Shown here piece after piece: positions 22,668-31,695 of a DNA stretch of 41,731 nt; the stretch's first letter is position 1, and every line of letters begins with the position of its first letter. The stretch covers positions 1 to 41,731 of the forward strand of contig JAOUHN010000004.1 of assembly GCA_029865125.1 (NCBI GenBank), given 5' to 3'. Both the position numbers and the translations under genes were made by a program. The DNA is from Candidatus Moraniibacteriota bacterium. Its GTDB lineage: Bacteria; Patescibacteriota; Minisyncoccia; Moranbacterales; UBA9337. The notes below the pieces were generated by a model. That model did no database searches, was not told the DNA's origin, and saw nothing but the letters and a program-made list of their open reading frames with translations.

Positions 22668-23102
22668 ATGTTTATCGGAGAATACCAACATTCAATAGAT
22701 CCCAAAAAAAGGATGGCAATCCCATCTCGATTTCGTGGTGAACTCGGAGGAACAGTTGTGATTACTCGCGGTTTGGATAAATGTCTTTTCGTATATCCCT
22801 TAAAAGTGTGGGAAGAGTTAGCTGAAAAACTAGGAAATCTTCCAATGGGAGAAGCGAACACAAGAAGTTTTGTGCGATTGATGTTGGCAGGTGCAACTGA
22901 TGTGGAGATTGACAAACAAGGAAGAATATTAATCCCGGATTATTTGAAAGAATATGCTGGATTTGATAAGAATATTATTGTTGTCGGATTGTTCAATCGA
23001 ATTGAAGTGTGGAGTGAAGATAAATGGAGCAAATATAAGAATGAAGCAGAAGAAAATAATGATGAGATAGCAGAGCAATTAGGAAAGTTGGGAATTTACT
23101 AG
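22668..23102 (+). CDS. mraZ: Transcriptional regulator MraZ
   Basis: 144 residues with the two AbrB-like swapped-hairpin repeats of the family: MFIGEYQHSIDPKKRMAIPS with RFR at the N-terminus and the second DxxGR form TDVEIDKQGRILIPDYL. MraZ forms a ring and represses its own division-and-wall cluster. The first gene of mraZ-rsmH-ftsL-ftsI-murF, as in most bacteria, with boxes for its own product between promoter and start. No SD before ATG. Confidence 0.97.
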   Translation: MFIGEYQHSIDPKKRMAIPSRFRGELGGTVVITRGLDKCLFVYPLKVWEELAEKLGNLPMGEANTRSFVRLMLAGATDVEIDKQGRILIPDYLKEYAGFDKNIIVVGLFNRIEVWSEDKWSKYKNEAEENNDEIAEQLGKLGIY

Positions 23103-23127
23103 TAAGAATTAGAATCGATTTATCTAG

Positions 23128-24075
23128 ATGAGTATTCATAAAACAGTTTTATTAGAAGAGGCGGTTAAAGGCTTGAATCTCAAAAAAGGTTTGGTGGTCG
23201 TAGACGCTACTTTGGGTGGCGGCGGACATAGCTTAAGAATTTTAGAAAAGATATTACCCGGAGGAAAATTAATTTCAATTGATAGGGATGAAAATGCCAT
23301 AAAAGGATTCAGAAATAAGATTGATGAATTGAATTTGAAAATAGAGCCGCAAGAATTAATTTTGATAAATGATAATTTTTCAAATATTGGAGAAGCGTTG
23401 GATGAATTGGGAATTGAAAAAGTGGATGCTATTTTAGCGGATTTTGGCCTGTCATCAGATCAATTGGATAGCAATGAAAGAGGCTTCAGCTTTCAGAGTG
23501 ACAGCAAATTGGACATGAGAATGGATCAAAAACAAGCTCTAGATGCGTATCAGGTTATTAATGAATATTCATTTGAAGAATTGGAAAGAATCATTAGAAT
23601 TTTCGGTGATGAGAAATTTTCAAAAAAGATTGCAAGAGAAATAGAGAGTCGAAGAGAAAAGGCGCCTATTGAAACAACGAAAGAATTGGTTGAAATAGTT
23701 GAAAAAGCCATTCCAAATAGTCAAAAGAAAAGAGGAATAAATCCAGCTACTAAAACATTTCAGGCAATCCGAATGGAAGTGAATCAGGAAATTGAAAGTA
23801 TTGAGAAGTTTTTGCAAGAATCTATTAATAGATTGAATTCAGAAGGACGATTATCAGTAATTTCATTTCATTCTGGTGAAGACAGAGTGGTAAAAAATAT
23901 TTTCAAGGAAAGTGCAAATGATTGTATATGCCCAAAAGAATTTCCTGTATGTGTTTGTGACAAAAAAGCAGAGATAGAAATCATTACCAAAAAACCGATT
24001 GTGCCTAGTGATGTTGAAATAGAAGAAAATCCTAGATCAAGAAGTGCAAAATTAAGAATAGTGCAAAAAAAATAA
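23128..24075 (+). CDS. rsmH: 16S rRNA (cytosine1402-N4)-methyltransferase RsmH (MraW)
   Basis: SAM-binding loop ATLGGGGHS (27-35), ADFGLSSDQLD, ERGFSF, RMD, then NPATKTFQAIRMEVNQE and SFHSGEDRVVKNIFK, all hallmark RsmH blocks, in 315 residues. It methylates N4 of C1402 in the ribosomal P site. A Cys cluster (CICPKEFPVCVC) lies near the C-terminus, as in many RsmH. Starts 25 nt after mraZ. Confidence 0.97.
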   Translation: MSIHKTVLLEEAVKGLNLKKGLVVVDATLGGGGHSLRILEKILPGGKLISIDRDENAIKGFRNKIDELNLKIEPQELILINDNFSNIGEALDELGIEKVDAILADFGLSSDQLDSNERGFSFQSDSKLDMRMDQKQALDAYQVINEYSFEELERIIRIFGDEKFSKKIAREIESRREKAPIETTKELVEIVEKAIPNSQKKRGINPATKTFQAIRMEVNQEIESIEKFLQESINRLNSEGRLSVISFHSGEDRVVKNIFKESANDCICPKEFPVCVCDKKAEIEIITKKPIVPSDVEIEENPRSRSAKLRIVQKK

Positions 24076-24118
24076 AAATAAAAATAAAAAAGTGAAATCA
24101 AAGGGGGCTAAAGTTTCG

Positions 24119-24505
24119 ATGAATGTAATATCAAACAGTAGCTATCATCGCTGGAAGACAAAAAAATCTAGCGTTTATAAAAAAGAAAAGATAAGTAGCG
24201 AGACCAATATCGGCACAATCCATTTGGATGGATTTGTTAACCTGAATGGAGTGTTATTGGTTTTTGTTTTTGCTGTTGGTTTTCTATATCTGTATTCAAT
24301 GAATGGAAGTGCCGTTCAAGGATATGAGATAAAGAAGATAGAAAATGAAATAAATGAATTGCGCGAGGAATCAGATAATCTCAAAATACGTGAGGCTGAA
24401 TTAAATTCTTTGTATAGGCTTGAGGAGGAAAAGGGAAATTCAGACATGGAAGAGGTTGATGATATTGTGTATGTCCATGATTCAAACTCAATGGCTTTAA
24501 AATAA
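24119..24505 (+). CDS. ftsL: FtsL-like division protein
   Basis: Small bitopic protein between rsmH and ftsI, the usual place of ftsL. A ~45-residue basic cytoplasmic part, one membrane helix (LLVFVFAVGFLYLYS), then a leucine-zipper-like coiled coil (IKKIENEINELREESDNLKI) and a short acidic end. FtsL pairs with FtsB/DivIC and recruits and activates the septal synthase. Sequence identity in this family is always low, so the call rests on layout and position. ATG 24119 is preferred because GGGGG stands 11 nt ahead; a GTG at 24092 is possible. Confidence 0.75.
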   Translation: MNVISNSSYHRWKTKKSSVYKKEKISSETNIGTIHLDGFVNLNGVLLVFVFAVGFLYLYSMNGSAVQGYEIKKIENEINELREESDNLKIREAELNSLYRLEEEKGNSDMEEVDDIVYVHDSNSMALK

Positions 24506-24564
24506 GATTTTGAAGTGATATACTCTATACGACTTTTAAGGATGATATTGAACAGGAAAAATTT

Positions 24565-26304
24565 ATGAAGAAAGGTGTTAAATATATTCAAGATTTGAGA
24601 GTATATCTTTTATTCTTTTTTGTTTTGGCGGTTTCTTTTTTTGTTTTGGCTCGTTTATATTTTCTGCAGATTGCGGCTCATGAAAAATATAAGATGATTG
24701 CTGATGGACAATATAAAGTTTTCAAAGAATTGGAATCAGAAAGAGGTAGTGTTTTCATGAATGACAAAAAAAAGAGCTATCCATTGGCGATTAATCGTGA
24801 TTTGCAAATGGCATATGCGGTTCCAAGAGAAATTGATGATGTAAATGTTTTTGCAAATGAGATCGGATCTATATTGGGAATGGAGAAGAATGTGATTTTG
24901 GATAAAATTGCTGATAAGGATGATGTTTTTGAAGTTTTGAAGCGAAAACTTACTGATGAAGAAGTTGATAAAATAAATGAATTGAAATTTACTGGAATAC
25001 ATTTAGCTCCAGAAAGTTATCGCTATTATCCAGCGGGACGCTTAGCTTCTCAGATAGTTGGTTTTGTTGGTTGGGATAATAATTCTTTTTCTGGAAGATA
25101 TGGGGTGGAGTCTTTTTGGGATAGTGAACTCAAAGGAAAATCAGGTATGATTAGTCAAGAAAAAGATGCGGGAGGAAGGTGGATTTCGCTTGTAGAGAGA
25201 GATTTTCAACCTGCTGTTGATGGAGTGGATTTGTTCCTTACAATAGATTATGCAGTGCAATATGAAACAGAAAAAATATTAGAGAGTGCAATTAAAAGAC
25301 ACCAGGCCGATAACGGATCTATTCTTGTTATGGAGCCAAAAACCGGTAGAATATTATCTATGGCGAGTTATCCTAATTTTGATCCGAATGAGTATTGGAA
25401 TGTGGAGGATATGAAGCATTATATCAACCCTGTTGTTAGTGGGACATATGAATCCGGATCGGTTTTGAAGCCTATTACGATGGCGATTGGAATTGATGAG
25501 GGAAAAGTGGAGCCAGATTCAACATATGTGGATACTGGAGTTGTTTATGAGGCTGGATATGAAATCAAGAATTCAGACGAAAAGGCATATGGACTTCAAA
25601 CAATGACTCAAGTTTTGGAAGAGTCATTAAATACCGGAGTAATTCATGTTGAGAAATTAGTGGGAAACAAAAAATTTGCTAATTACATCAAAAGGTTTGG
25701 ATTTGGAGAAGAAAGTGGCATTGAACTCCCGGGTGAATCAGCTGGAAACATCAGCAATTTAGAGCATCTAAATAGAAATATTGAGTTTTTCACTGCTTCT
25801 TATGGTCAAGGACTTACAATGACACCACTTCAATTAACTAACGCATATGCTACTATTGCTAATGGAGGGAAGTTTATGAAGCCTCAGATTATTGATAAAA
25901 TAGTGTATTCCAATGGTGAGACAAAAGAGATTCGACCTCAGGAGATTCGAAGAGTTATTCGTGAAGATACAGCTAAGAAGGTTTCCAAAATGCTTCGGTC
26001 AGTGGTTGTCAATGGACATGGAAAAAAGGCGGATGTGCCTGGATATTTGGTTGGAGGAAAGACCGGAACTGCTCAGGTTGCCAAGAAAAATGAGAAGGGA
26101 TATGAGGAGGGAGTGGCAATCGGTTCTTTCGTGGGTTTTGCGCCTATCAATGACCCGCAATTTGTTGTGTGTGTTAAGATTTCAAATCCAAAAGATGTTT
26201 TGTGGGCTGAGTCTAGTGCAGCACCTACTTTTGGAGAGGTGATGGAATTTCTTCTTGAATATTATGGCATTGAGCCGACCGAGCCAATTAATGCGAGTGA
26301 ATAA
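24565..26304 (+). CDS. ftsI: Septal peptidoglycan transpeptidase (class B PBP)
   Basis: 579 residues: cytoplasmic tail, membrane helix (about 12-33), N-terminal pedestal with ERGSVFMND, then the penicillin-binding domain with S299-x-x-K302 (SVLK), S354-L-N356 and K499-T-G501. It cross-links septal peptidoglycan in the periplasm or wall space with FtsW, which is not in this window. No PASTA domains. Directly followed by murF (12 nt or less). Confidence 0.95.
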   Translation: MKKGVKYIQDLRVYLLFFFVLAVSFFVLARLYFLQIAAHEKYKMIADGQYKVFKELESERGSVFMNDKKKSYPLAINRDLQMAYAVPREIDDVNVFANEIGSILGMEKNVILDKIADKDDVFEVLKRKLTDEEVDKINELKFTGIHLAPESYRYYPAGRLASQIVGFVGWDNNSFSGRYGVESFWDSELKGKSGMISQEKDAGGRWISLVERDFQPAVDGVDLFLTIDYAVQYETEKILESAIKRHQADNGSILVMEPKTGRILSMASYPNFDPNEYWNVEDMKHYINPVVSGTYESGSVLKPITMAIGIDEGKVEPDSTYVDTGVVYEAGYEIKNSDEKAYGLQTMTQVLEESLNTGVIHVEKLVGNKKFANYIKRFGFGEESGIELPGESAGNISNLEHLNRNIEFFTASYGQGLTMTPLQLTNAYATIANGGKFMKPQIIDKIVYSNGETKEIRPQEIRRVIREDTAKKVSKMLRSVVVNGHGKKADVPGYLVGGKTGTAQVAKKNEKGYEEGVAIGSFVGFAPINDPQFVVCVKISNPKDVLWAESSAAPTFGEVMEFLLEYYGIEPTEPINASE

Positions 26305-26316
26305 GTGCATAAAAAT

Positions 26317-27636
26317 ATGAAATCAAAAAAAATAATTTATCTTGAGAAAATTTTGCGTTTTATGGCGCAAGTGGTGATCAAGAAATACAAGCCAAAGATA
26401 ATCGGGATTACCGGATCCGTTGGAAAAACTTCTGCCAAGGAAGCTGTTTCTTTGGTGCTTTCTGATAAATTTAACATCAGAAGTGGACAAAAAAATTATA
26501 ATAATGAAATTGGGATACCTTTGACAATTATTGGCGCCAAAAGTGGAGAGGGTTCAATATTGGGATGGATCAGAGTGTTTTTCAAATGGATGCTCGTGGT
26601 TATTTTTCCAGTGAGATATCCTGAAATTGTTGTTTTGGAATTAGGAATTGATAGACCAGGAGATATGGATTATTTGCTTGGATTTATTCCTGTGAATGTA
26701 GCAATTTTGACAGATATTTCAGGGAGTCACTTGGAATATTTTGGAAATATCAACAGAATTGCGAAGGAAAAATATAAGATTGTTGAGGCTGTTGCAAAAG
26801 AAGGGGTTGCAATTATTAATATTGATAATGAAAAAATAAAAGAACAGCTAGAAAAACACAAAAAGGATAATGAGATAAATGGAATGACGTTTGGATTCGA
26901 TGAAGACGCGATGGTGAGGGCGACGGATACTCATTTTAATTATCGTAATAACGAGGTTTCAGGAATTAGCTTTAAATTGAATTATGAAGGAAAGATTATC
27001 CCAATCAGACTTGATAATGTTATTGCAAAACATCATTTATATGCTGTTTTGGCAGGAATTTCTTCCGGAATATATTTCAAAGTGAATCCTATTGAGATTG
27101 CCAATTCTTTGAAAGATTATTTTCCTCCTCAAGGAAGAATGACGCTTATTGAAGGCGTTAACGGGAGCATGGTAATTGACGACACCTATAATGCATCAAA
27201 AGTTTCAACTCTTGCAGCACTTAATATTTTGAGTGAAATAGAGGCGCGAAGAAAGCTGATTGCATTGGGAGACATGTTGGAATTGGGACCAACTTCACAT
27301 TCTGATCACATTGAAGTTGCAAGGAGAGCGTTGGAAGTGGGGGACAAGATTTTTGTAGCTGGAAAAAGGATGGAAGAGGCTATCTCGGAGATGATAAAAA
27401 CGGATAATATTTCAAAAGATGATCAGAAAAAAATGCAAATACTTTCCAATCCGGTAGCAGTGGCACAAAGTGTGAAAAATGTGATAGAGCCGGGTGACAT
27501 CATTTTAGTCAAAGGTTCGCAATCCATGAGAATGGAGAAAGTTGTTGAAGAAGTAATTGCAAGGACAGTTGATGTGGAGAAAAAACTGTGCAGACAATCA
27601 AGAGAATGGAAGAATAAACCATTTATCCAACCATAA
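26317..27636 (+). CDS. murF: MurF-like Mur ligase lacking the N-terminal domain
   Basis: Mur ligase: ATP loop GITGSVGKTS (30-39), NYNNEIGIPL, ELGIDRPGDMDYL, VAILTDISGSHLEYFGN, DDTYNAS, and the C-terminal domain with LGDMLELG and ADP-ribose-side motifs. MurF adds D-Ala-D-Ala to UDP-MurNAc-tripeptide. The P-loop starts at residue 33, about 75 residues earlier than in classical MurF, so the usual UDP-binding N-terminal domain is missing. In exchange, a hydrophobic insert (LGWIRVFFKWMLVVIFPV) interrupts the ATPase domain and could rest on the membrane. A GTG at 26305 is an alternative start. Confidence 0.85.
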   Translation: MKSKKIIYLEKILRFMAQVVIKKYKPKIIGITGSVGKTSAKEAVSLVLSDKFNIRSGQKNYNNEIGIPLTIIGAKSGEGSILGWIRVFFKWMLVVIFPVRYPEIVVLELGIDRPGDMDYLLGFIPVNVAILTDISGSHLEYFGNINRIAKEKYKIVEAVAKEGVAIINIDNEKIKEQLEKHKKDNEINGMTFGFDEDAMVRATDTHFNYRNNEVSGISFKLNYEGKIIPIRLDNVIAKHHLYAVLAGISSGIYFKVNPIEIANSLKDYFPPQGRMTLIEGVNGSMVIDDTYNASKVSTLAALNILSEIEARRKLIALGDMLELGPTSHSDHIEVARRALEVGDKIFVAGKRMEEAISEMIKTDNISKDDQKKMQILSNPVAVAQSVKNVIEPGDIILVKGSQSMRMEKVVEEVIARTVDVEKKLCRQSREWKNKPFIQP

Positions 27637-27639
27637 CTT

Positions 27640-28512
27640 ATGTGTTTCACCCCTCTAGTTTCAATTGGAACTGCTACTGCTGAGTTTTTAATCGCCGCTC
27701 ATTTGAAAAGAAAGATCAAGGATCCAAAATTAAAATTGGCTCCCGTTTTTATTTTTCTTTTGGGATTATATCAATTCACGGAGTTCATGCTGTGCAAAAC
27801 AAATAATCCCGAGATTTGGTCTAGGATTGGATTTGTTTCATATACTTTTTTGCCAATAGTTTTCATGCATTTTACTTTGAACATATCTCAAAAGAGAATG
27901 GAAAAAGCACTATATATTCTCCCAGTGGGTATTTCACTCCTGGCATTGCTGCATCCAAATTTTTTGATTTACAGTAGCTGCAATCTTTTGCATGTTAGTG
28001 TCATGAATGTAATTTTTGATCAGTATTATTCTTTGACAGTCATTTACTCTGTTTTATATTTTGTTTTCCCGGCATATGGACTTTTTTGTTTTGTGAAAAC
28101 ATTTAAAAATAAATTTATGGATAAAACCAGCAGTAAAATGGTTGCAGTGTTGATTCCTTTGACAGTTATTGTTTCTCAGGCGACGATTATCCTTCTTGCA
28201 ATAAAAAATATAAATCCTACATTACTATGGATTGTTATAAGTATTTTTTTATTCATATTATCACTCGCGTTAATACTCCTCGGAATAATTCCATTTTGGA
28301 AAAAAAGTTACTATTTTAGATTTGTAGCGTTATTTGCTTTTGCTAGCTCGGGGTTGACGGTGCCTATTTTGTATGTGATTTTGCCGTTGATGAGCTATGA
28401 TTTTCCATCAATTTTTTGTCAGTTTGCGTTCTTTTATAGCATCGCAATTCTGGTTTTTGTGAATGCTTTTGAACGTCAAAAAGGAGAAGGCAGAGAGGTT
28501 GCAAAAAATTGA
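27640..28512 (+). CDS. Polytopic membrane protein (MCF-type N-terminus)
   Basis: 290 residues, about eight predicted membrane helices with short loops; the N-terminal MCFTPLVSIGTATAEFLIA resembles the MCFSA-type start of a family of uncharacterised 7-8-helix proteins. No catalytic motif is seen. It begins 3 nt after murF, so it is cotranscribed with the wall genes, where ftsW or mraY often stands; it does not resemble those. Function unknown. Confidence 0.6.
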   Translation: MCFTPLVSIGTATAEFLIAAHLKRKIKDPKLKLAPVFIFLLGLYQFTEFMLCKTNNPEIWSRIGFVSYTFLPIVFMHFTLNISQKRMEKALYILPVGISLLALLHPNFLIYSSCNLLHVSVMNVIFDQYYSLTVIYSVLYFVFPAYGLFCFVKTFKNKFMDKTSSKMVAVLIPLTVIVSQATIILLAIKNINPTLLWIVISIFLFILSLALILLGIIPFWKKSYYFRFVALFAFASSGLTVPILYVILPLMSYDFPSIFCQFAFFYSIAILVFVNAFERQKGEGREVAKN

Positions 28513-28522
28513 AAATACAACG

Positions 28523-28551
28523 TTGTGTATGACAACCCAAGTTGTTATAAT
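28523..28551 (+). promoter_or_regulatory. Promoter upstream of lepB
   Basis: TTGTGT (28523-28528), 17 nt, TATAAT (28546-28551). The leader to ATG 28731 is long (about 170 nt) and contains a second possible -10 (TATGATAAT near 28642-28650). Confidence 0.5.
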
Positions 28552-28730
28552 TGGCTTAAAAAAGGCATTTTTTGAAATTAAATTTGCTTAAAGTGCTGTG
28601 TTATCCGGCTCATATCCAAGCCCTTGATTTTTGTGTCATTATATGATAATATGAGCTTGCACTGTACTTCGCATGTGTTTTTTGTGGTTAGCCTAATCAG
28701 GCTACTGCTATTTGAATAAGAAAATGATAA

Positions 28731-29354
28731 ATGGATGACAAGAAGGTTTTGCTAAATGAAAAAGAATATCAAGGTGTTGGTGGTTTCTTGGTGGAGATCA
28801 TCAAGGTTTTTGCATTGGCTTTGATTATCATTATTCCTATTAGAGTATTTCTATTCCAACCTTTTTTTGTTCAAGGTGCCAGTATGGAGCCAAATTTCAA
28901 TGATGGAGAATATCTAATTGTGAATGAATTGGGATATAAGAAAACCAAAATTTCTTTTGGAAATCTAAATATTTTCACAATGAAAAATTTTCGTGATTTG
29001 AAAAGAGGTGATGTGATTGTTTTTCGTTATCCAAAAAGTCCGAGTCATTTTTTCATCAAAAGAGTGATTGCCGTTGCTGGAGAGAGAGTAGAGATTATGG
29101 ATGGAGAAGTAATTGTGTATAACGAAGAAAATCCGAAAGGAATTATTTTGGATGAAGAAAAATATTTGCCAAAAAAAATCAAAACGGAAGGAAACACCAG
29201 TTTTAATGTTGAAGAAGGTGAAATATTTGTTCTGGGAGACAACAGAGGTGCCAGCTCTGATTCAAGAGTGTGGGGCCTTGTCGGAGAAGATGATGTCATT
29301 GGAAAAGTGGCGTTGAGAGCATGGCCGATTAATAAGTTTAGTTTGTCATTTTAG
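28731..29354 (+). CDS. lepB: Signal peptidase I
   Basis: One N-terminal membrane helix (about 20-42), then the catalytic domain: S51 in GASMEPN, K110 in FIKRVIA, and the GDNRGASSDSRVWG box near residues 168-181. 207 residues, typical of short Gram-positive-type enzymes. It cuts signal peptides at the outer face of the membrane. Starts a run of genes with hisS, rpsU, yqeY, ybeY, dgkA and ftsA on the same strand. Confidence 0.96.
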   Translation: MDDKKVLLNEKEYQGVGGFLVEIIKVFALALIIIIPIRVFLFQPFFVQGASMEPNFNDGEYLIVNELGYKKTKISFGNLNIFTMKNFRDLKRGDVIVFRYPKSPSHFFIKRVIAVAGERVEIMDGEVIVYNEENPKGIILDEEKYLPKKIKTEGNTSFNVEEGEIFVLGDNRGASSDSRVWGLVGEDDVIGKVALRAWPINKFSLSF

Positions 29355-29387
29355 TGATTTTGATTATAAATTTAAAGAATAATACAT

Positions 29388-30767
29388 ATGCCTAGAAAAA
29401 ATGTGAAGGTTGAGGCAAGTCAAAAATCAGCTTCAAAAGAGGCTTTACCAAAAAAGAAGTTAAAAAATCCTATTGTACTTCAAAATCCAAGAGGAATGAA
29501 GGATATTCTTCCTGGTGACCAAGGATATTGGACTCAAGTTAGAAGAGTTTTGGAAAGTTCTTATCAAAAATATGGATTTCAAAGGATTGATATCCCAGTT
29601 TTGGAGTACGCAAACCTATTTTCCAGATCTATTGGTGAGGATACTGATATTATGGATAAAGAAGTGTATTCTTTCAAAACTAAGGGTGGTGACGAAGTGG
29701 CTCTTAGGCCGGAATTTACTGCAGGAATTGCAAGATCATACATTCAACATGGAATGAATGTTCTTCCAAAGCCAGTAAAGCTTTTTTCAATAGGGCAAGC
29801 ATATCGATATGATCGTCCTCAAGAAGGGCGTTATAGAGAGTTTTGGCAAGCAAATTTTGATATCTTTGGAGAAGAGGATTCAATTCTTGATGCAGAAGTA
29901 ATGCAGTTGGCGTATCGTGTTTTGGGAAATTTGAAGTTGAAGGACATTCAATTTCAAGTGAATAGTATTGGATGTACGGATTGTCGAAAATCATATTTGA
30001 GTTTATTGGTAAGCTATTTTAAATCAAAAAACAAAAAACTTTGTAAGGATTGCAAAAGAAGACTCGGAACAAATCCATTGAGAATCTTAGACTGCAAGGA
30101 GGATAAATGCATCCAGGTTTCTTCAGGAGCACCTCAAACAGTGGATCACTTGTGCGAAGATTGTCATGAACACTTTAAGAGCTTGTTGGAATATTTGGAT
30201 GAATTGGAAATTCCATATTCAATCAATCCTAGCTTAGTTAGAGGTTTGGATTATTATTCTAGAACTGTTTTTGAAATCTGGTCTCTTGCAGAAGGAAAGA
30301 GATTGTCTTTGGGAGGAGGAGGAAGATATGATAAACTCATTGAAAATCTTGGAGGAGAACCAACTCCGTCAATTGGATTCGGGTTGGGATTGGATAGGAT
30401 TGTGATGGAAATGAAAAGAACAAATGCAAAACAGTATGAAGCTCCGAAACCTAGAATATTTTTGGCACAATTGGGAAAACTAGCCAAGAGAAAAAGTTTG
30501 AAGCTGTTTGCTGATTTAGAAAAAAATGGAATTCTGGTGGCTGAAAGTTTTGGAAGAGGAGGATTGAAATCACAGCTAAGAACAGCAAACAAGTTGGGAG
30601 TGGACATCACTCTTATTGTTGGACAAAAAGAGGCTCTAGATGAAACTGTTATTGTCAAGAACATGGTGAGTGGAACACAGGAAACAGTTGCGAAAGAAAA
30701 ACTCTTGCCTTTGATAAAAAAGATTATGAAAAGTAAATTAGTAGTTTTGAAGTATAATAATAAATAA
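29388..30767 (+). CDS. hisS: Histidyl-tRNA synthetase
   Basis: Class II synthetase with motif 1 (around RIDIPVLEYANLFSRSIG), motif 2 (YRYDRPQEGRYREFWQ), the His-binding RGLDYYSRTVFE and GGGGRYDKLIENLGG, and the anticodon-binding domain at the C-terminus. The insertion domain carries CxxC pairs (GCTDC, LCKDC, HLCEDC) that may bind zinc. The catalytic core begins only at residue ~33 (PRGMKDILPGD), behind a Lys/Ala-rich tail of ~30 residues that may bind RNA. 459 residues. Confidence 0.96.
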   Translation: MPRKNVKVEASQKSASKEALPKKKLKNPIVLQNPRGMKDILPGDQGYWTQVRRVLESSYQKYGFQRIDIPVLEYANLFSRSIGEDTDIMDKEVYSFKTKGGDEVALRPEFTAGIARSYIQHGMNVLPKPVKLFSIGQAYRYDRPQEGRYREFWQANFDIFGEEDSILDAEVMQLAYRVLGNLKLKDIQFQVNSIGCTDCRKSYLSLLVSYFKSKNKKLCKDCKRRLGTNPLRILDCKEDKCIQVSSGAPQTVDHLCEDCHEHFKSLLEYLDELEIPYSINPSLVRGLDYYSRTVFEIWSLAEGKRLSLGGGGRYDKLIENLGGEPTPSIGFGLGLDRIVMEMKRTNAKQYEAPKPRIFLAQLGKLAKRKSLKLFADLEKNGILVAESFGRGGLKSQLRTANKLGVDITLIVGQKEALDETVIVKNMVSGTQETVAKEKLLPLIKKIMKSKLVVLKYNNK

Positions 30768-30786
30768 AGGATATAAAGTATCAATT

Positions 30787-30845
30787 CAAACACGCATTTG
30801 TGTGTGTTGCAATATGTGTATTGTTAGTACATAAATGCGTGTTTG
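30787..30845 (+). promoter_or_regulatory. Long inverted repeat in the rpsU leader
   Basis: CAAACACGCATTT (30787-30799) and AAATGCGTGTTTG (30833-30845) are perfect 13-bp arms around a 33-nt loop, ending 43 nt before the rpsU start. No T-run follows, so it is not an ordinary terminator; a leader structure or protein-binding site is more likely. Confidence 0.6.
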
Positions 30846-30888
30846 TTAATAGGTATTAAAAATACTCTTAAGAAAGGAGGTCGTAAAA

Positions 30889-31146
30889 ATGATACAAGTA
30901 AAAAAGAAGGATAAAGAAACAACTGACAGTTTGATTAGAAGATTTTCACGTCGAGTACAACAAAGCGGCGTTTTAATGCGTGCTCGAAAATCAAGATTTA
31001 ACTTTGAAGAAAAGAATAAGGCCAAAAAAAGAAAAGAAGCCCTATATAAGGTTAAAATAAGAAAAGAAATTGAGCTATTGAAGAAAATGGACAAATTTGA
31101 TGATGAAGCTTTGAAAAACATCAAAAAGAAAATGGGGAATAAATAA
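30889..31146 (+). CDS. rpsU: Small ribosomal subunit protein bS21
   Basis: 85 residues, very basic, with the bS21 core (SLIRRFSRRVQQSGVLMRAR, then RFNFEEKNKAKKRKEALYK) and a longer C-terminal helix. bS21 sits by the 3' end of 16S rRNA near the anti-SD. The gene has the best SD in the window, AAAGGAGGT 8 nt before ATG, while its neighbours hisS, yqeY, ybeY, ftsZ and lepB have none. A long inverted repeat lies just upstream. Confidence 0.95.
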   Translation: MIQVKKKDKETTDSLIRRFSRRVQQSGVLMRARKSRFNFEEKNKAKKRKEALYKVKIRKEIELLKKMDKFDDEALKNIKKKMGNK

Positions 31147-31221
31147 ATCTAAATATTTTTTAGTGAGTTTTCTTTTTGTGTGATCACAGTGATTGCCTGA
31201 AAGTTAACGAAACCCAAAAAA

Positions 31222-31671
31222 ATGTCAATTAAAGAAAAAATACGATCAGACTTGAAAGATGCCATGAAGGCAAGAGAGACAGAAAAAAGAGATGTTCTCC
31301 GAATGCTCGATAGTAGCATTAAAAATGCAGAGATTGAAAAAGGAAAAAGAGAAGAAGGACTAAATGACGAAGAAGTTATTGAGTTGGTTTCTCGTGCAAT
31401 CAAGCAAAGAAAAGAAAGCTCTGAGCAATACAAGAAAGGTGGAAGAGAAGATTTGGCTGAAAAAGAAGGATCTGAGATTGAATTTCTTTCTGAATATCTT
31501 CCTGAACAGTTGAGCGAGGATGAACTGAGAAAAATTATTTCTGATGTTATTAGTGAAGTTGGAGCAACTTCAAAGGCTGACATGGGAAAGGTTATGGGAG
31601 CAACAATGGGAAGAGTGAAAGGACAGGCTGATGGTAATTTAGTCAAAAAGTTATTAGAAGAAATATTATAA
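31222..31671 (+). CDS. yqeY: GatB/YqeY-domain protein
   Basis: 149 residues, whole-length YqeY family: SIKEKIRSDLKDAMKARE, LRMLDSSIKNAEIE, EFLSEYLPEQLSEDELR, and the tail MGKVMGATMGRVKGQADG. Its domain is kin to the tRNA-binding tail of the GatB amidotransferase subunit; the solo protein's role is not settled. Often next to rpsU, as here. Confidence 0.95.
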   Translation: MSIKEKIRSDLKDAMKARETEKRDVLRMLDSSIKNAEIEKGKREEGLNDEEVIELVSRAIKQRKESSEQYKKGGREDLAEKEGSEIEFLSEYLPEQLSEDELRKIISDVISEVGATSKADMGKVMGATMGRVKGQADGNLVKKLLEEIL

Positions 31672-31695
31672 TTTTTTTGACTTTTTAATTCATTC

